In this document: piece by piece, positions 32,751 to 44,579 of the stretch
Numbering within the stretch: the first letter of the stretch is position 1
Layout of the letters: each line of letters opens with the position of its first letter
Source: Eustoma russellianum
Taxonomy: Eukaryota > Streptophyta > Magnoliopsida > Gentianales > Gentianaceae
Length of the DNA stretch: 64,000 nt
Assembly (NCBI GenBank): GCA_036186865.1
Contig: AP025074.1
Coordinates: forward strand, 4,830,223-4,894,222
Direction of reading: 5' to 3'
Notes under the pieces: generated by a model
The model's input: the letters and a program-made list of their open reading frames with translations, nothing else
Database searches by the model: none
Told to the model about the DNA's origin: nothing
Made by a program: the position numbers and the translations under genes

Positions 32751-32759
32751 GTTGGTATG

Positions 32760-33073
32760 TTTCTATTTCCAATTGAGTAAATCACACACTCTTTCTTGAC
32801 TTGTAACATGATGGAATAAAGAAAAATGATTCACTAAATTGGCTGCGATTCTTATATTGTGAAGTAGGAGTTAATCAACATGGTTTGACGCATCATTATA
32901 GGTCAGCGGGAAACAGCCTCTGCGTGTTTCTAACACATGAGTATAATTACATACAGACGACTTTTCATACCATGCTATAGTCGGAAGACAACCATACTCA
33001 CGACCTTCCATACTCTGCTATAGTCGGGAGATCTAAAACAATGTGTTAATGTTGTTGTTGTTATTTGTTGTTG
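32760..33073 (+). repeat. SINE-like element, family 1, plus orientation
   Basis: The core resembles minus-strand copies at 36572-36841, 50472-50680 and 52355-52640, including atgatggaataaagaaaaatgattcactaaattgg, a segment gggaaacagcctctgcgtg and the tail (TTG)n at 33047-33073. The left boundary is approximate. Confidence 0.55.
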
Positions 33074-33296
33074 ATTCACATCAAAAACTAAAAGCAAGGT
33101 CTATTTCCATACGCAGATAGTGTTTCCTTTTAAACCAGACGCCTTTTCCATACCACCAACTGTACCTCTTTACTTTGCTCAGTTTACTGACAAAGATTGA
33201 TGGTGAATCCTCTTTTCCCCTTCTTTTCTTCTCCCAATTTCTCAACTCTTCCATCTCAATCTTTCACCACGTTAAAGTTTCTCATCTCTTCCTTTA

Positions 33297-34678
33297 ATGG
33301 CAACTCTTCTGTTTCCAGACACCGCCGGAAGAGCTCAACCACCGCTTCCACCGCCAACGCCACAAGAAAGCAACTGTTCAACTTCAAGAACACAAAATTC
33401 CACTTGTGAAATCTGCATAGAGCCGATGAGTTTTTCTGAAAAGAAATTTACACCCTGTGACCATCCATTTTGCTCAGACTGCATGATCAAGTATATAGAT
33501 GCCAAGCTCGAAGATAATATAAGCGAAATCCCCTGTCCAGCTCTCGGTTGCAAGCAGCTACTGGATCCTCTTACTTGCCAGAATCTGATTGCACCTCATC
33601 TGTTTCTCAGATGGTGCGACGTATTGTGCGAATCGGCTGTTATGAGCTTGGAGAGAAGCTACTGTCCTAATCGGAACTGTTCGGCGTTGGTCGTCAATGA
33701 GTGCCGCCGTGGTAAGGTTGTGAAGAAGACGACATGCCCTAATTGTAAGCGAATTTTTTGTTTTCAGTGCATGCTTCCATGGCACGCGGGATTAAGGTGC
33801 GAGGAGAGTCGGGAATTGAGTGGAGAAGATGCGGATTTTGTGTTTGGGGTTTTGGCGAAGAGGAGAAAATGGAAGAGGTGTCCTCGTTGTAGACACTTTG
33901 TTGAGCGTGTTAATGGCTGCGTAATCATCAAATGCAGGTAACTCTTCTGGTCCTCCTCATGTGCCTTCCATTGTTTTGGTTTCTAATATTTGTAACGGAT
34001 AATACCTTTTGAATTATCTGTTTCACTTTCCCCCTTTTGCTTCCCCATCGTTTTGAGTATTCTAATGTTTCCTTTAGGGATGGTGCCTTGACTTGACAAT
34101 AGTAAGATCATCATGCATATGATGCATACACGAGATTCCGTCTGTGAATCTCTAAACACTTTCTCAATTTCATACTAAGATCATCATGCATACACGAGAT
34201 TCACTGTCTCTGAATCTCTATCCACAAGCACTTAATGCCGAATTTGGTATCATTTCAAATGAACCATGAAATGTAAAGACGTACTAAACGAAACGATACA
34301 CTATTAACTTGGGCACGCTCTGTAGACACTGATTCATGGACAGTAATCTTATTATTTCGGATAATACCATGTCATTTCAGATGAACAATTAAATGAAAAG
34401 ACGCATTAAATTAAATTAAATGATGCAGTGTAGACTTGGACTCGGTTTGTAGACAGTAATTCATGGTCGGTGAATCCTATAATACCGATCAATGGTCAGT
34501 CACCAGGCCTGTGTGGCACTATAACAGTCTCCTCAAATTGTTGCCGCTATTGGGCATTTCTTAATTATTTGGATAAACATGGTATAGTTGTTTGAGCTGT
34601 TTTTTTTTTTTTTTTTCCTTATTCATTTCTGCTTAGAACAAATTAGAGGGGAAAATAGGTGGTGCTTGATTATGACGA

Positions 34679-34710
<32 letters not shown>

Positions 34711-35684
34711 CAGTGTGTGGTATTGAAAATAACCCACGTTTGCTTTTATGTGAAGGCAGTATCAGTGGCATGGCAAATTCTGCTAAAACATAACGTATTT
34801 GCCTCTTGCTGTAGTTCGTTTATCATTGGCATATGCTGGAAGAAATGTATTTATCCGGTTAAACCATTATCTTACTATTTCTTAATTCAATTGCTAATTC
34901 GTTCGAAACAAGACTAGATATTTCAAATCGAGGGAAGCGAGACAAGCAAATGCAAGCATGCTCAGTGGCAGCGTAAAAATGGTGATACGCATCAAAGAAA
35001 ACATGTAGGGACGAAGATGATTTTCAATTGTATCTTCTTTCACTAAGAAGATATTTGCAACAAAAGAATGTCAAAGAAAAACTGCTTCTTTTTTATTATG
35101 GTAGGGAAAACCTACTAGGAATTTTCCTTGATGTCCTTTTGGTCTTTGTTTTTCTTGTGCTATGATTTTCCCCCTTCTTGTTTTAATCATTTTAGAACTT
35201 TGTGCAGACTGCAAAATTTGCTTACTTAAGGTCATGTTTCATTTAGCCTACTAAGTGGAATGTAAGAGGACATGTCAGTAATATGGACTTGTGATGCATT
35301 TTATGATCTTATTCCCATCTCCTCTACCATGCAAGGCTATAGTAATTCTAATGGGATCTGCATCTCTACTTTCTTTCTGTACTTGATTTTTTTGCAAGCC
35401 AAATTTGACAGTAATTTGATGAACCATGGTGAGCAATTGAATGTGATGCAAAGAAGTCATTTTTTTCCAGCTGGGTTTCAATTATGTTGCCAGATCTATT
35501 TACTCATCTAACACTTTCTCATTGTAGATGCCATGCTCAGTTCTGCTACAATTGTGGAGCAGAAGTCGATCAACATTGGTGTAAATGTCAGAGAGTTCGC
35601 AGGGTGTTTCTTTGGATGGCTCTGGTAACTGTGTTTCTCATGATCAGCTATGCAATTATTATGTTCCCATGGCGCCCAAATTAG
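33297..35684 (+). CDS. RBR-type E3 ubiquitin-protein ligase with C-terminal membrane segment
   Basis: Two exons, 33297-33937 and 35528-35684, joined by a 1590-bp GT-AG intron, give 265 aa. RING1 uses C37, C40, C54, H56, C59, C62, C80 and C85. The in-between-RING domain uses C123, C128, C147, C150, C155, C158, H163 and C168. RING2 begins C195/C198; C208 in VNGC sits where RBR ligases carry the cysteine that forms the thioester with ubiquitin. C213, C215, C220 and C223 follow. The intron splits the codon after C213. Residues about 240-260 are hydrophobic and end near the stop, so the protein is probably tail-anchored, as in the RNF144 group. RBR proteins take ubiquitin from an E2 and pass it to a substrate. 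It is short for the family but has all three domains. Substrate unknown. Confidence 0.88.
33938..35527 (+). other. Intron of the RBR gene, with two local duplications
   Basis: Donor aatgcag/gtaact, acceptor cattgtag/atgcc. Inside are a repeated block with taagatcatcatgcat (34105 and 34175), a roughly 100-bp duplicated block ending in cattcatgg (34247-34340 and 34366-34468), and a GT microsatellite at 34684-34709. No gene is seen in it. Confidence 0.75.
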
Positions 35685-36571
35685 GCTTATAGACCAAGAT
35701 TCTGGACGCTGGGTTTAAAATCGAACAGGTATTGCTGCATGTTGCTTGAAGATTCTAAACTTTTCTGTCTTACACAAGAATAGGTGAGAACCATACCGCT
35801 TACCACTGATTATGCCAGCACACTGGAGCCAGCTACTTATTACCCATTATTTAATGCTGCAATATGTGGTATCTTTTATTGGTATAATTGTATTATGAAC
35901 CACAAATATATATAGATACTGGGTTTCTAACCAGAAAATGCAATGAGGTAAGCACCATATATTTCTAGATCTCTTTGGAGGCTCTTTCCTACTGAGACTT
36001 TCCTCACTCTTGCGAAATTAATTCTATCTTGATACTTGTAATAGTTAACTTGAGCAACATTCCACTATAACTAACTTATAAATCATATCTCAATTGCAAT
36101 CTTCTCCTTGGTTGGTTTAGTTGTTGTACTATCTTTTGCAAGGGTGCGGAAGGCGGGTGTATTATGAGCATTGGTTTGGTTGTAAGAGTACTTCCATGTA
36201 TGTACATTCTGCATTCTGTTTTGTTTTGTTGTAAGAGTACTTCAGTTTGCTATGGGTGCAGAAGGCGGGTTTTATATATGTATATATCATTTGATGGTTA
36301 TCAAATGTATCCGTGTAGCGTTAGCGCCAAGTACAGCACAAAACTATGCAACTAGTATGCTTTCCCTTCCATGTGTTGTTGAATATGAGGTAGTGCATCA
36401 GTTTTTTGACTTAATTCTGCTATCTTATTACAGACCACACAGCAATGCAACCGGTGGTATCTTTTTAATCTTCTTAAGAATTTTGTATCTCTCCCTATAA
36501 ATCTTTATCTATATGTTAGCCTTTCAATTCTTGTTTTTGAGAACTGAACTTTTACTTGAGATGTCATGGTC
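35685..36571. other. Downstream of the RBR gene: 3' UTR and intergenic DNA
   Basis: Likely carries the 3' UTR. Around 36140-36270 the words gtaagagtacttc and gcagaaggcggg each appear twice, a local duplication. No other feature supported. Confidence 0.4.
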
Positions 36572-36841
36572 AACAACAACAACATTACCCTATTGCCTGG
36601 AGGCTCCCGTCTATGGCGAGGTATAAGGGGGTCGGATGTACGCAACCATACCCATGTGTTAGAAACACACCGAGGTTGTTTCCTGATGACCCATAATGAA
36701 AATTGCGTAAAGCTGTGTCGATCAACTACAACTTCATAATATAAGAAGCGCAACCAATTTAGTCAGTCATTTTGCTTTATTCTATCATATTTCAAAGTTA
36801 AAGAAGAGAGTGTCTTTCACTCCATTAGAAATGAAAAGGTT
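36572..36841 (-). repeat. Complete SINE, family 1, with 12-bp target duplication
   Basis: The element is flanked by gatgtcatggtc at 36560-36571 and 36842-36853. On the minus strand it ends in GTTGTTGTTG, the family tail. It has no coding capacity and depends on LINE machinery for movement. Confidence 0.8.
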
Positions 36842-36984
36842 GATGTCATGGTCGATAAGGTTAAAGAGATGTCATTGAACTAACAGAGGCATGGGGCTGT
36901 AGAGAGAATTCCTTTACTGAATTCTTTCACTGACACACTAGCACACCATATCTCTATCATTGTGTCATTTATGCAGGTACATAT

Positions 36985-37118
36985 TGAGCCGGAGGTCTCA
37001 CTGGAAGCAAACTCTCTATCCCTTGAGATGGATGTATTGTTTATCTGCCTCTCACATTCTCCAGACCCTAGCGATAACTTTTGATGTTGTTGGATATACT
37101 AGGTATGATTAATTGATT
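36985..37118 (+). repeat. SINE-like element, family 2
   Basis: Shares gagccggaggtctcactgg, caaactctctat and ctccagaccctagcgatag with minus-strand copies at 44454-44579 and 50897-51071. The TTG tail is eroded. Confidence 0.55.
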
Positions 37119-37211
37119 GATACTTAAATGCAAGCAAAATGCATGGGAACCAGGGATGGGTTTGGCTAATAGAACTTTTGCTTGAGATGCCATGGTTCAT
37201 AGAGCAGTTTC

Positions 37212-37473
37212 TAATAGATGAAATATCTCGCTTGCCTTGTATTGATTTCAATCAAGAGTATAAGTACAATGTTGTTTCCTATAATGCTCCACTAATCACG
37301 CTATCGTAATCACGCTAATTATGCTAATGTATCCTATCATTATGATACATTATGATACAAGATATTAACATGTGCTAAATGTGTTACAATCAATGTGGAT
37401 CATGAATACAAAATATTCTATACTTAATATCAAAAATATTCGGCCACCTTAATGACAAGATATTCGGCCATTA
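37212..37473 (-). repeat. 3' LTR (LTR1) of the Ale-like element
   Basis: On the minus strand it begins TAATGGCCG after a G-rich polypurine tract and ends CATCTATTA. Its termini are TA...TA rather than TG...CA. Confidence 0.9.
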
Positions 37474-40400
37474 CACCCCCGCAGTCGAAGCGGGAGGTTC
37501 GCGAACGTTGAGACTGGATCGAAAATCATCAAACAGAATACGTGGCAGTCCTTTTGTGAAGATGTCCGCTAATTGATGGCGTGAAGAAATATGATGCACG
37601 CGAATATGACCCTGAGTGACTTTTTCACGGACAAAGTGTATATCCATTTCAATGTGTTTGGTACGTTGATGTTGAACGGGATTGCTGGAGAGATAAACTG
37701 CGCTAATGTTGTCGCAGTAAACCATGGTGGCGCGTGTAAGAGGGCAATGTAACTCGAGAAGGAGATTTCGAATCCAACAAGATTCAGCGACAACGTTAGC
37801 AACACCTCTATATTCAGCCTCAGCACTGGAGCGAGAAAGTGTAGGTTGACGCTTAGATGACCAAGATATGAGGTTATCACCAAGAAAGATGCAATACCCA
37901 GATGTTGAGCGACGCGTGTCGGGACAACCACCCCAATCCGCGTCAGTGTAGCAAAGAAGATTATTGTGAGATGATTTGTATATATGCAAACCGAAATGCA
38001 GTGTACCTTTGATGTATCGTAGAATACGTTTGAGGGCAGTCATATGAATATCACGTGGAGCATGCATATGAAGGCATATTTGTTGAACGGCGTAGGTGAG
38101 GTCTGGACGCGTAAACGTGAGGTACTGAAGAGCTCCAGCTAAGCTGCGATAGAGTGTGGGATCGTCAAAAAGAACACCTTCGTGTTGGCTGAGCTTGGCC
38201 GATGTATCGACAGGCGTCGAGATAGGCTTGCAATTAGCCATACCCGCGCGATCAAGTATCTCGGTGGCGTATTTTTGTTGGTTGAGAAATAAGCCATTCG
38301 AATGGCGGCTAACTGCAATACCAAGAAAGTAACTTAATGGACCGAGATCTTTCATAGCAAACTCAGAGGCGAGAAGAGCCATTAGGCGTTGGCGAAGAGC
38401 ATCCGAGGAGGTTGTGAGAATGATGTCATCAACATAGAGAAGTAGATAAGCCATGTCAGGACCATGATGATAGATAAATAAAGAATGATCACAACGACTA
38501 TGAATAAATCCAATAGAATAGGCGTAATCCGCAAATCGTTGATACCAGGCACGTGGAGCTTGTTTTAGGCCATATAGAGACTTTTTGAGTAGGCAAACAT
38601 AGTCAGGATGAGTGAGATCACGGAACCCCATAGGTTGATGCATATAAACAGTCTCCTGAAGGTTGCCATGTAAGAAGACGTTTTTGACATCGAGTTGATG
38701 AATGGGCCATGATTTGGATAATGCTAAATGTAGAACTGTACGAATAGTAGCGGGTTTGACCACGGGACTGAAAGTATCAGTACAGTCAATGCCTTGTTGT
38801 TGAGAGCGTCCATCACCTACAAGACGAGCTTTATGACGCTCAAAAGAACCATCAGAACGAGTTTTATGACGGAAAATCCACATGGAACGTAAGATGTTAA
38901 CATTGGGTGGGCGGGGAACTAAGACCCACGTGTTATTTTTAATAAGTGCATCAAACTCATCATGCATGGCAGCATACCAGTTAGAATCACGAAGTGCTTC
39001 GGTTGGGTTTCGAGGAAGGGGTGAAGGGGAGGTTGTGACATGAAGATTGAGAGGTCGTTTGGGTTTGACAATTCCATGCATGCTACGGGTTGTGATTGTA
39101 CGGATATGGGTGGGTGCGGTGGAGGTGTTGGGGGGCGAAGGTGGGGTTGGCGAGGGGGGGGGCCGAAGGGTTAAGGGCGGTGGGGGCAGGAGCGATGGAA
39201 GGGGGGTTGTTGTATAGTAGAGGATTGTGAAGTGGAGGAGAGTAATCATCGTTGAGAAAATTATATGTGGGAGGTGACGTAGGAGAATTTGTAGAGTAGG
39301 GAAAAGTGTGTTCGTCAAATATGACATGACGAGAGATAAGAATTTTACCCGTAGAAAGTTCATAGCATTTGTACCCCCGGTGATTAGATGGATAACCCAG
39401 AAAGATGCAAGGAGTGGAGCGTGCATGGAGTTTGTGTATAGTGGTTGAGGGTAGGAGTGGATAGCAGAGACAGCCAAATACGCGGAGATGGGAGTAAGAA
39501 GGAGTGGTGTTATAGAGAATTTGTGTTGGAGTAAGATTAGATAGGTTTTGGCATGGGAGTATATTAAGTAGGTAGGTGGCCATGGAGAGAGCATGGTGCC
39601 AGAAAGATGGTGGAAGACCGGCGTGAACGAGAAGGGTGCGTACGATATTATTTATGGTACGAATAGTACGTTCGGCTTTACCATTTTGAGAAGAAGTATG
39701 CGGGCAAGATAGGCGGAGGGTCATCCCATTTTGATTACAGAAATTATGAAACTGAGTGTTTGTGTATTCGCCACCGTTGTCACACTGCAGACATTTAACA
39801 GAGAGACCAAATTGAGTGTGTATATATTTGTGAAGAGAAATAAAATGAGAGAATACTTCAGATTTGTGGCCCATAGGAAACGTCCATAAGAAGTTAGAAA
39901 AATTATCAATGAATAGAACATAATATTTGTGACCTGTCGAACTCAGAATAGGGGACGTCCATACATCACTATGTATAATGTCAAATGGCATAGTTGTTTT
40001 ATTCATAGAATCAGAAAAAGGCAATCGAACATGTTTGCCAAGTACACATGAAGAACAGGGGGCTTTATTACAATTTGAATTTAAACTGATACGATTGTTG
40101 GTGCGTAAAAATTCGAAAACTGAGCGACTAGGATGGCCCAGTCGATTGTGCCATGTATCAGCAGAAACAGACAATAGGGCCGATGGGGAGGGTGGCGGCG
40201 ATGGAGTGAGTGGGTAGAGGTCACCAGTGCTATTGCATCTCAGAATTTGGTTGCCCGTATGACGATCCTTCACAGAGAAACCAGAAGCATCAAATTCAAT
40301 GGAAACATTATTGTCAGTGGTAAATCGACGAACAGAAATAAGATTCTTGATTAGTTGAGGAGCATGTAGAATATTGGATAATTGTAGAGGGGGTAGGGGC

Positions 40401-41590
40401 GGAGGAAGATGTGTATGACCCATACCAAGAACAGGAATAGAGTGACCACTGCCAACCATAATCGAGTTTGAAGGAGACTTATTAAAATAAGACGAGAGCA
40501 TACCTGAGTTGGAAGTCATATGGGAGGTAGCGCCGGTGTCCATGTACCAAGTAGGTTCGGGAGATTGAAGGGTCAGGGTGTGCATGGCTTGCTCGATATC
40601 AGTAGGAGTATATGGGGAGAAATGGTGTGATACGGCGTGGGCTTGGGAGGGGCGAGGACCGAGGAGGCCCGGTTGATGTGGGTTTGGCGGGGTAGAGGGA
40701 AAGGAGGGATAGGGGCATGGCGGGGTGAACCACGGCTGGTATGGCCATCGCCATGATGAATAAGATTGTTGCCATGGAGGGCGATTGGAACGGCCACGGC
40801 CGCGGCCGCGGCCACGGCCACGATGGGAGGGTCCGCGGAAATTGGGACGGGTGGGCGTGGAGTAGGCGGGTGGGGGGGAGTGCGGTGGGGGGTTGGGAGA
40901 AGGTTGTTGGTTTGTGGTGGTGGCGTTTAGGGCGGTATCAGCAATTTTGGCGGCAGAGGCAGTTTGTTTGGATTTTCGAGTTTCTTCGAGGATAAGGCGA
41001 GAGCGGGCCTCATAGAAGGTGGGAAGTGGATTGCTTTGTTGAATGATGGTGGCAACTCCGTCATAATTTTCGTTCAAGCCACTGACGAGTTGGAGAACAA
41101 GGCGTTGATCAGAGACAGAAGAACCAACATTAGACAATTGATCTGCAAGAGATTTTAGTTCTTGACAATAAGAGGAGACGTTAGAAAAATTATCAAGTCG
41201 TGTGTTAGAGAATTGATTTTCAAGATAAACAGCACGAGAGTGTTTGTTATCTTGAAATATGTTCTGGAGATTGGTCCAAGCTTTCTGAGCAGTAAGATCC
41301 GGAGCAAGAATGGTGTGCAGTAAGTCGGTAGAGATAGTACCATATATCCATTGGAGTACGATGGCATCAAGACGACTCCACAGTTCTGTGTCTTCAGTGC
41401 TTTTGGCTGTGGAGGAAGAAGCAGTAGATGAAGGGGAAATGATGTGATCGAGCACTTGATACGCTCGACAGTGTATTTTGAAGAGTTCAGACCAAGAAGA
41501 GTAGTGGCTTTTCTCCATCTCAAGAGTGATGGGAATGAAATTTTTGATGTTGGTGACAGCAAGTGCGGGATGAAACTTGGTGTCAGCCAT
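37471..41590 (-). CDS. gag-pol polyprotein of the Ale-like element, one frameshift
   Basis: ATG at 41588-41590. The first frame runs to 39083 and covers Gag (ITLEMEKSHYSSW), an RG-rich run in place of a zinc knuckle (~residues 252-264), protease (WYMDTGATSHM), GAG-pre-integrase and integrase (HSDVW, CDNGGEY, NGKAERT). The second frame (39594-37471) carries RT (MDVKNVFLHG-type segment preceded by LDV, then LLLYVDDI), RNase H (DADWGG, SSAEAEY) and ends ASTAGV. The frames switch at a run of nine G at 39154-39162 (C on the coding strand); one surplus base explains the shift. All catalytic motifs are otherwise present, so this is either a nearly intact element or an intact one with a homopolymer error. 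Confidence 0.9.
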
Positions 41591-41690
41591 TTTGAGATGA
41601 TAGAGATGGAGTGGTGGTGATCGAAAAAAAACGGTGGTGGCTGGCGGCGGTGGTGTGCTGCCGGCGGTGGTAAGGATGAAGCAGAAATTA

Positions 41691-41704
41691 TGGCTCTGAT
41701 ACCA
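41691..41704 (-). promoter_or_regulatory. Primer-binding site of the Ale-like element
   Basis: The minus strand reads TGGTATCAGAGCCA directly after the 5' LTR, complementary to the initiator tRNA-Met 3' end. Confidence 0.92.
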
Positions 41705-42228
41705 TAATAGATGAAATATCTCGCTTGCCTTGTATTGATTTCAATCAAGAGTATAAGTACAATGTTGTTTCCTATAATGCTCCACTAATCACGCTATCGT
41801 AATCACGCTAATTATGCTAATGTATCCTATCATTATGATACATTATGATACAAGATATTAACATGTGCTAAATGTGTTACAATCAATGTGGATCATGAAT
41901 ACAAAATATTCTATACTTAATATCAAAAATATTCGGCCACCTTAATGACAAGATATTCGGCCATTATAATAGATGAAATATCTCGCTTGCCTTGTATTGA
42001 TTTCAATCAAGAGTATAAGTACAATGTTGTTTCCTATAATGCTCCACTAATCACGCTATCGTAATCACGCTAATTATGCTAATGTATCCTATCATTATGA
42101 TACATTATGATACAAGATATTAACATGTGCTAAATGTGTTACAATCAATGTGGATCATGAATACAAAATATTCTATACTTAATATCAAAAATATTCGGCC
42201 ACCTTAATGACAAGATATTCGGCCATTA
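41705..42228 (-). repeat. Two directly fused 5' LTRs (LTR2 and LTR3)
   Basis: LTR2 41705-41966 and LTR3 41967-42228 are head-to-tail and meet as ggccatta/taatagatg with no gap. Both match LTR1. The outer target duplication follows LTR3. Confidence 0.92.
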
Positions 42229-42233
42229 GTTTC

Positions 42234-43049
42234 AAATCAAGGGACTTACTAAATGCTAAAGAGTGAACAAAATAGCTTAACCATCATTATGGATGATAAG
42301 TGAGGCAACTTCTATCAATAGGATTGTGCAACTTGAGCTAACATATATTTATTACTCCACAAATTCCTTCTTCCATCTCACAAATCTGAGGATTGTGCAA
42401 TTTTAAAATATGTGCGTCTGCTTTACCTTATACCATTAAAAACTTAACTAAATACAGATAATTTGGAGTCGTTTTTGTTCTAAAAATATTATCTCTTTTT
42501 TGATTTTTTTAACATGTATAATTTACACATGTTTCCCAGCTCTCGATAAAGCCGGATATGTCCCTGTTTAGAGATAATAATAATGGTTTAGGGTTTAGGA
42601 TTTAGGGATGATAATGATGGTTGATTTTGTTAAAAAGATTTTATTGATGGTGGTTTTCGAAATTATTCCTCAATTTTCATATTCACGGTCAGTCCAAGTT
42701 TAGAGATAATAATGATGGTGGGTCTGGGAATTGTTCCTCACTTAATTCATAGTATAATAATACGAGGTAATATAAATGGACAAATGATATGCACACGTCC
42801 CATTGAACATTCACACACCTCATTTATGTTTTCATTTTCGTTGATAATTTACTTTTAATTAAATGAGTGCATGAATTGATATATTTTTTGGGTTGCATTT
42901 ATCCATTCAAATACAAAAAGCTAACAAGGGTGCATATAAACATCACAGTGGATCGTGCGAGTATCAGTCCTATTGCTGGTATTAATAGATGAGATTTTCT
43001 ATCACAATTTCTCTCATTCACACTATTTTGACATCATTTATATACACGA
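42234..43049. other. Intergenic sequence, no supported feature
   Basis: AT-rich, with a locally repeated phrase around gagataataatgatgg near 42570 and 42700. No gene recognised. Confidence 0.4.
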
Positions 43050-43260
43050 CAAAAGGTAGATGACTTTTTACCCTTATATAGTGGTCCCCAAGTAAACGAT
43101 GTAAACAAGAAGCTAACACTTAGGCAAAGAGATTGTTGTAAGATGAAGATAGTGAAGTCATCTACCTTTTGGGAGATAACATCTATTTATAGTAGTAGAG
43201 TTATATGAAGCTTAATAATAACCTTTTTACCCTTTGACTAAGTGTTAGCTTCTTGGACCC
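43050..43260. repeat. Nested inverted repeats, possible MITE remnant
   Basis: aaaaggtagatgac (about 43050-43064) pairs with gtcatctacctttt (about 43158-43171). agaagctaacacttag (about 43109) pairs with ctaagtgttagcttct (about 43242). The words tagtggtccccaagtaaa and tagtggtccctaagtaaa flank this region and the next foldback (about 43080 and 43450). Confidence 0.45.
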
Positions 43261-43261
43261 T

Positions 43262-43450
43262 TATATAGGGGTTGGAATCTCCTCACCTCAACTTTCCTCA
43301 CTTCCTTTGTGACCACGCGACACGTGGCAGCAAAGGGGTGGTGAGGCTAGATGAGGACCCTCATCTAGCCTCACCACTCTCCCTTGCTGCCACGTGTCGT
43401 GCGGTCACGCGTTACCGTACCCCCTTGCGGTGAGGTGATCCTATCCCCTT
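43262..43450. repeat. Foldback MITE with CACGTG-type boxes, copy 2
   Basis: Arms 43311-43355 and 43357-43410 are inverted repeats around a center at about 43356. Each contains gacacgtggcagca or its complement (G-box core CACGTG). Same family as 27990-28205. Confidence 0.65.
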
Positions 43451-43764
43451 AGTGGTCCCTAAGTAAATGTCTTCGGCCGGAAGACTTTTCTCTGAAGACA
43501 AAGTTTGCTTCATAAATAATAATAAAGGCGTAAGTTTTGTTTCGTCAATAATGTAAACAAGTGATAAAGTTAAAGACTAAATAATAATGTGGGAGACAAA
43601 ATAATCATGTCGAAAACCAAACAATCATGCCAGAGACTTTGTTTCATAGTATAACTTTTAATCATTGGATTGCTACTGTAGACTAATTCAAATAATAGAA
43701 GCTGCAGCGGGACAATAACACAAAAGCCCCGGAGAAAACCCGATAGTGAAATAAGGAGCCCATC

Positions 43765-43938
43765 CAGGTTCAAATCTGGAACGGTGAGGCAAAATCTAAT
43801 GTTTTTAATCGCGCGCCGCCACGTGTACAAATTGTTTTTTTAAAAAAGAAATAAAATAGCTAACCAGTTTGTACATGTGGCGGCGCGTGATTGGATGACT
43901 TATATTTTGTCTTACCGTCAGCCTCTCCAGATCTGAAC
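43765..43938. mobile_element. Mutator-like MITE with 10-bp target duplication
   Basis: The target duplication ggagcccatc is perfect at 43755-43764 and 43939-43948. Terminal inverted repeats include gttcaaatctgga and tccagatctgaac. Internal arms gcgccgccacgtgtacaaa and tttgtacatgtggcggcgc continue the foldback. A 9-10-bp duplication points to the MULE superfamily. No coding capacity. Confidence 0.75.
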
Positions 43939-44011
43939 GGAGCCCATCAGCCACACTCAGTGCCCAAATGGGAAAATTTGATCTATGTCAGCGCTATCAT
44001 AAATTATTGGG

Positions 44012-44225
44012 TTAATTACCTTTTACCCCCTGTAGTATACGTAATTAACACTTTGCCCCCTTGAGATTTGATATCACACCCTTAACCCTTTAAACTATTG
44101 GACTGATTTGGACAATGCCATTTCAGGCAAAAATTCACCGGAAAGAGTGACATGACAATTGTCCATGCCACGTGTTTTAAAAAAAATTGCCACATGAAGT
44201 CAAAAATGCCACGTGGTGTCAAAAA
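44012..44225. repeat. One-ended MITE/transposon remnant
   Basis: Begins gggttaattaccttttaccc, a terminus I associate with plant MITEs or MULE-derived repeats. The matching inverted end is not found nearby, so the copy is truncated. Confidence 0.35.
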
Positions 44226-44453
44226 TACTATTCCTTGGGCTTTCAAAAAAGAAAACCAAAAGTAGCTGCCAGCTTGCAACCCAATCTAGAATTGGACTTC
44301 TTAATTTGCCATGTTCTAAATTAAGAATCTCGGATGAAATACTTGGTCATCATGTGCCGCAGGTGATAGTATATTTCTCACCGGATGAAAACCATTCCGA
44401 ATCAGTAAGAACTTCGAAAGATTGGTTAGTTGTCTCTGGTCTGCAAGTCAGAC

Positions 44454-44579
44454 AATCACAATTACAATCATACCCAATAATATCACAATGAAAGCAAAAT
44501 CTATCGCTAGAGTCTGAGAAGGGTGAAAGACAAGCAAACAATACCTCCATCACAAAAGATAGAGTTTGCTTCCAGTGAC
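44454..44579 (-). repeat. SINE-like element, family 2, degenerate
   Basis: Contains ctagagtctgagaagg and acaagcaaacaatacctcc, matching 50897-51071. The tail on the minus strand is a decayed TTG-like run. Confidence 0.5.

Larger units (their letters stand above)
37212..42228 (-). mobile_element. Young Ale/Retrofit-like copia retrotransposon with three LTRs
   Basis: LTR1 37212-37473, internal region 37474-41704, LTR2 41705-41966, LTR3 41967-42228. The three 262-bp LTRs look identical by eye, so the insertion is very recent. The 5-bp target duplication gtttc (37207-37211 and 42229-42233) flanks the whole composite. There is no duplication between LTR2 and LTR3, which meet with no extra base. 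Ale lineage is inferred from short LTRs and the Gag start ITLEMEKSHYSSW. Confidence 0.92.
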
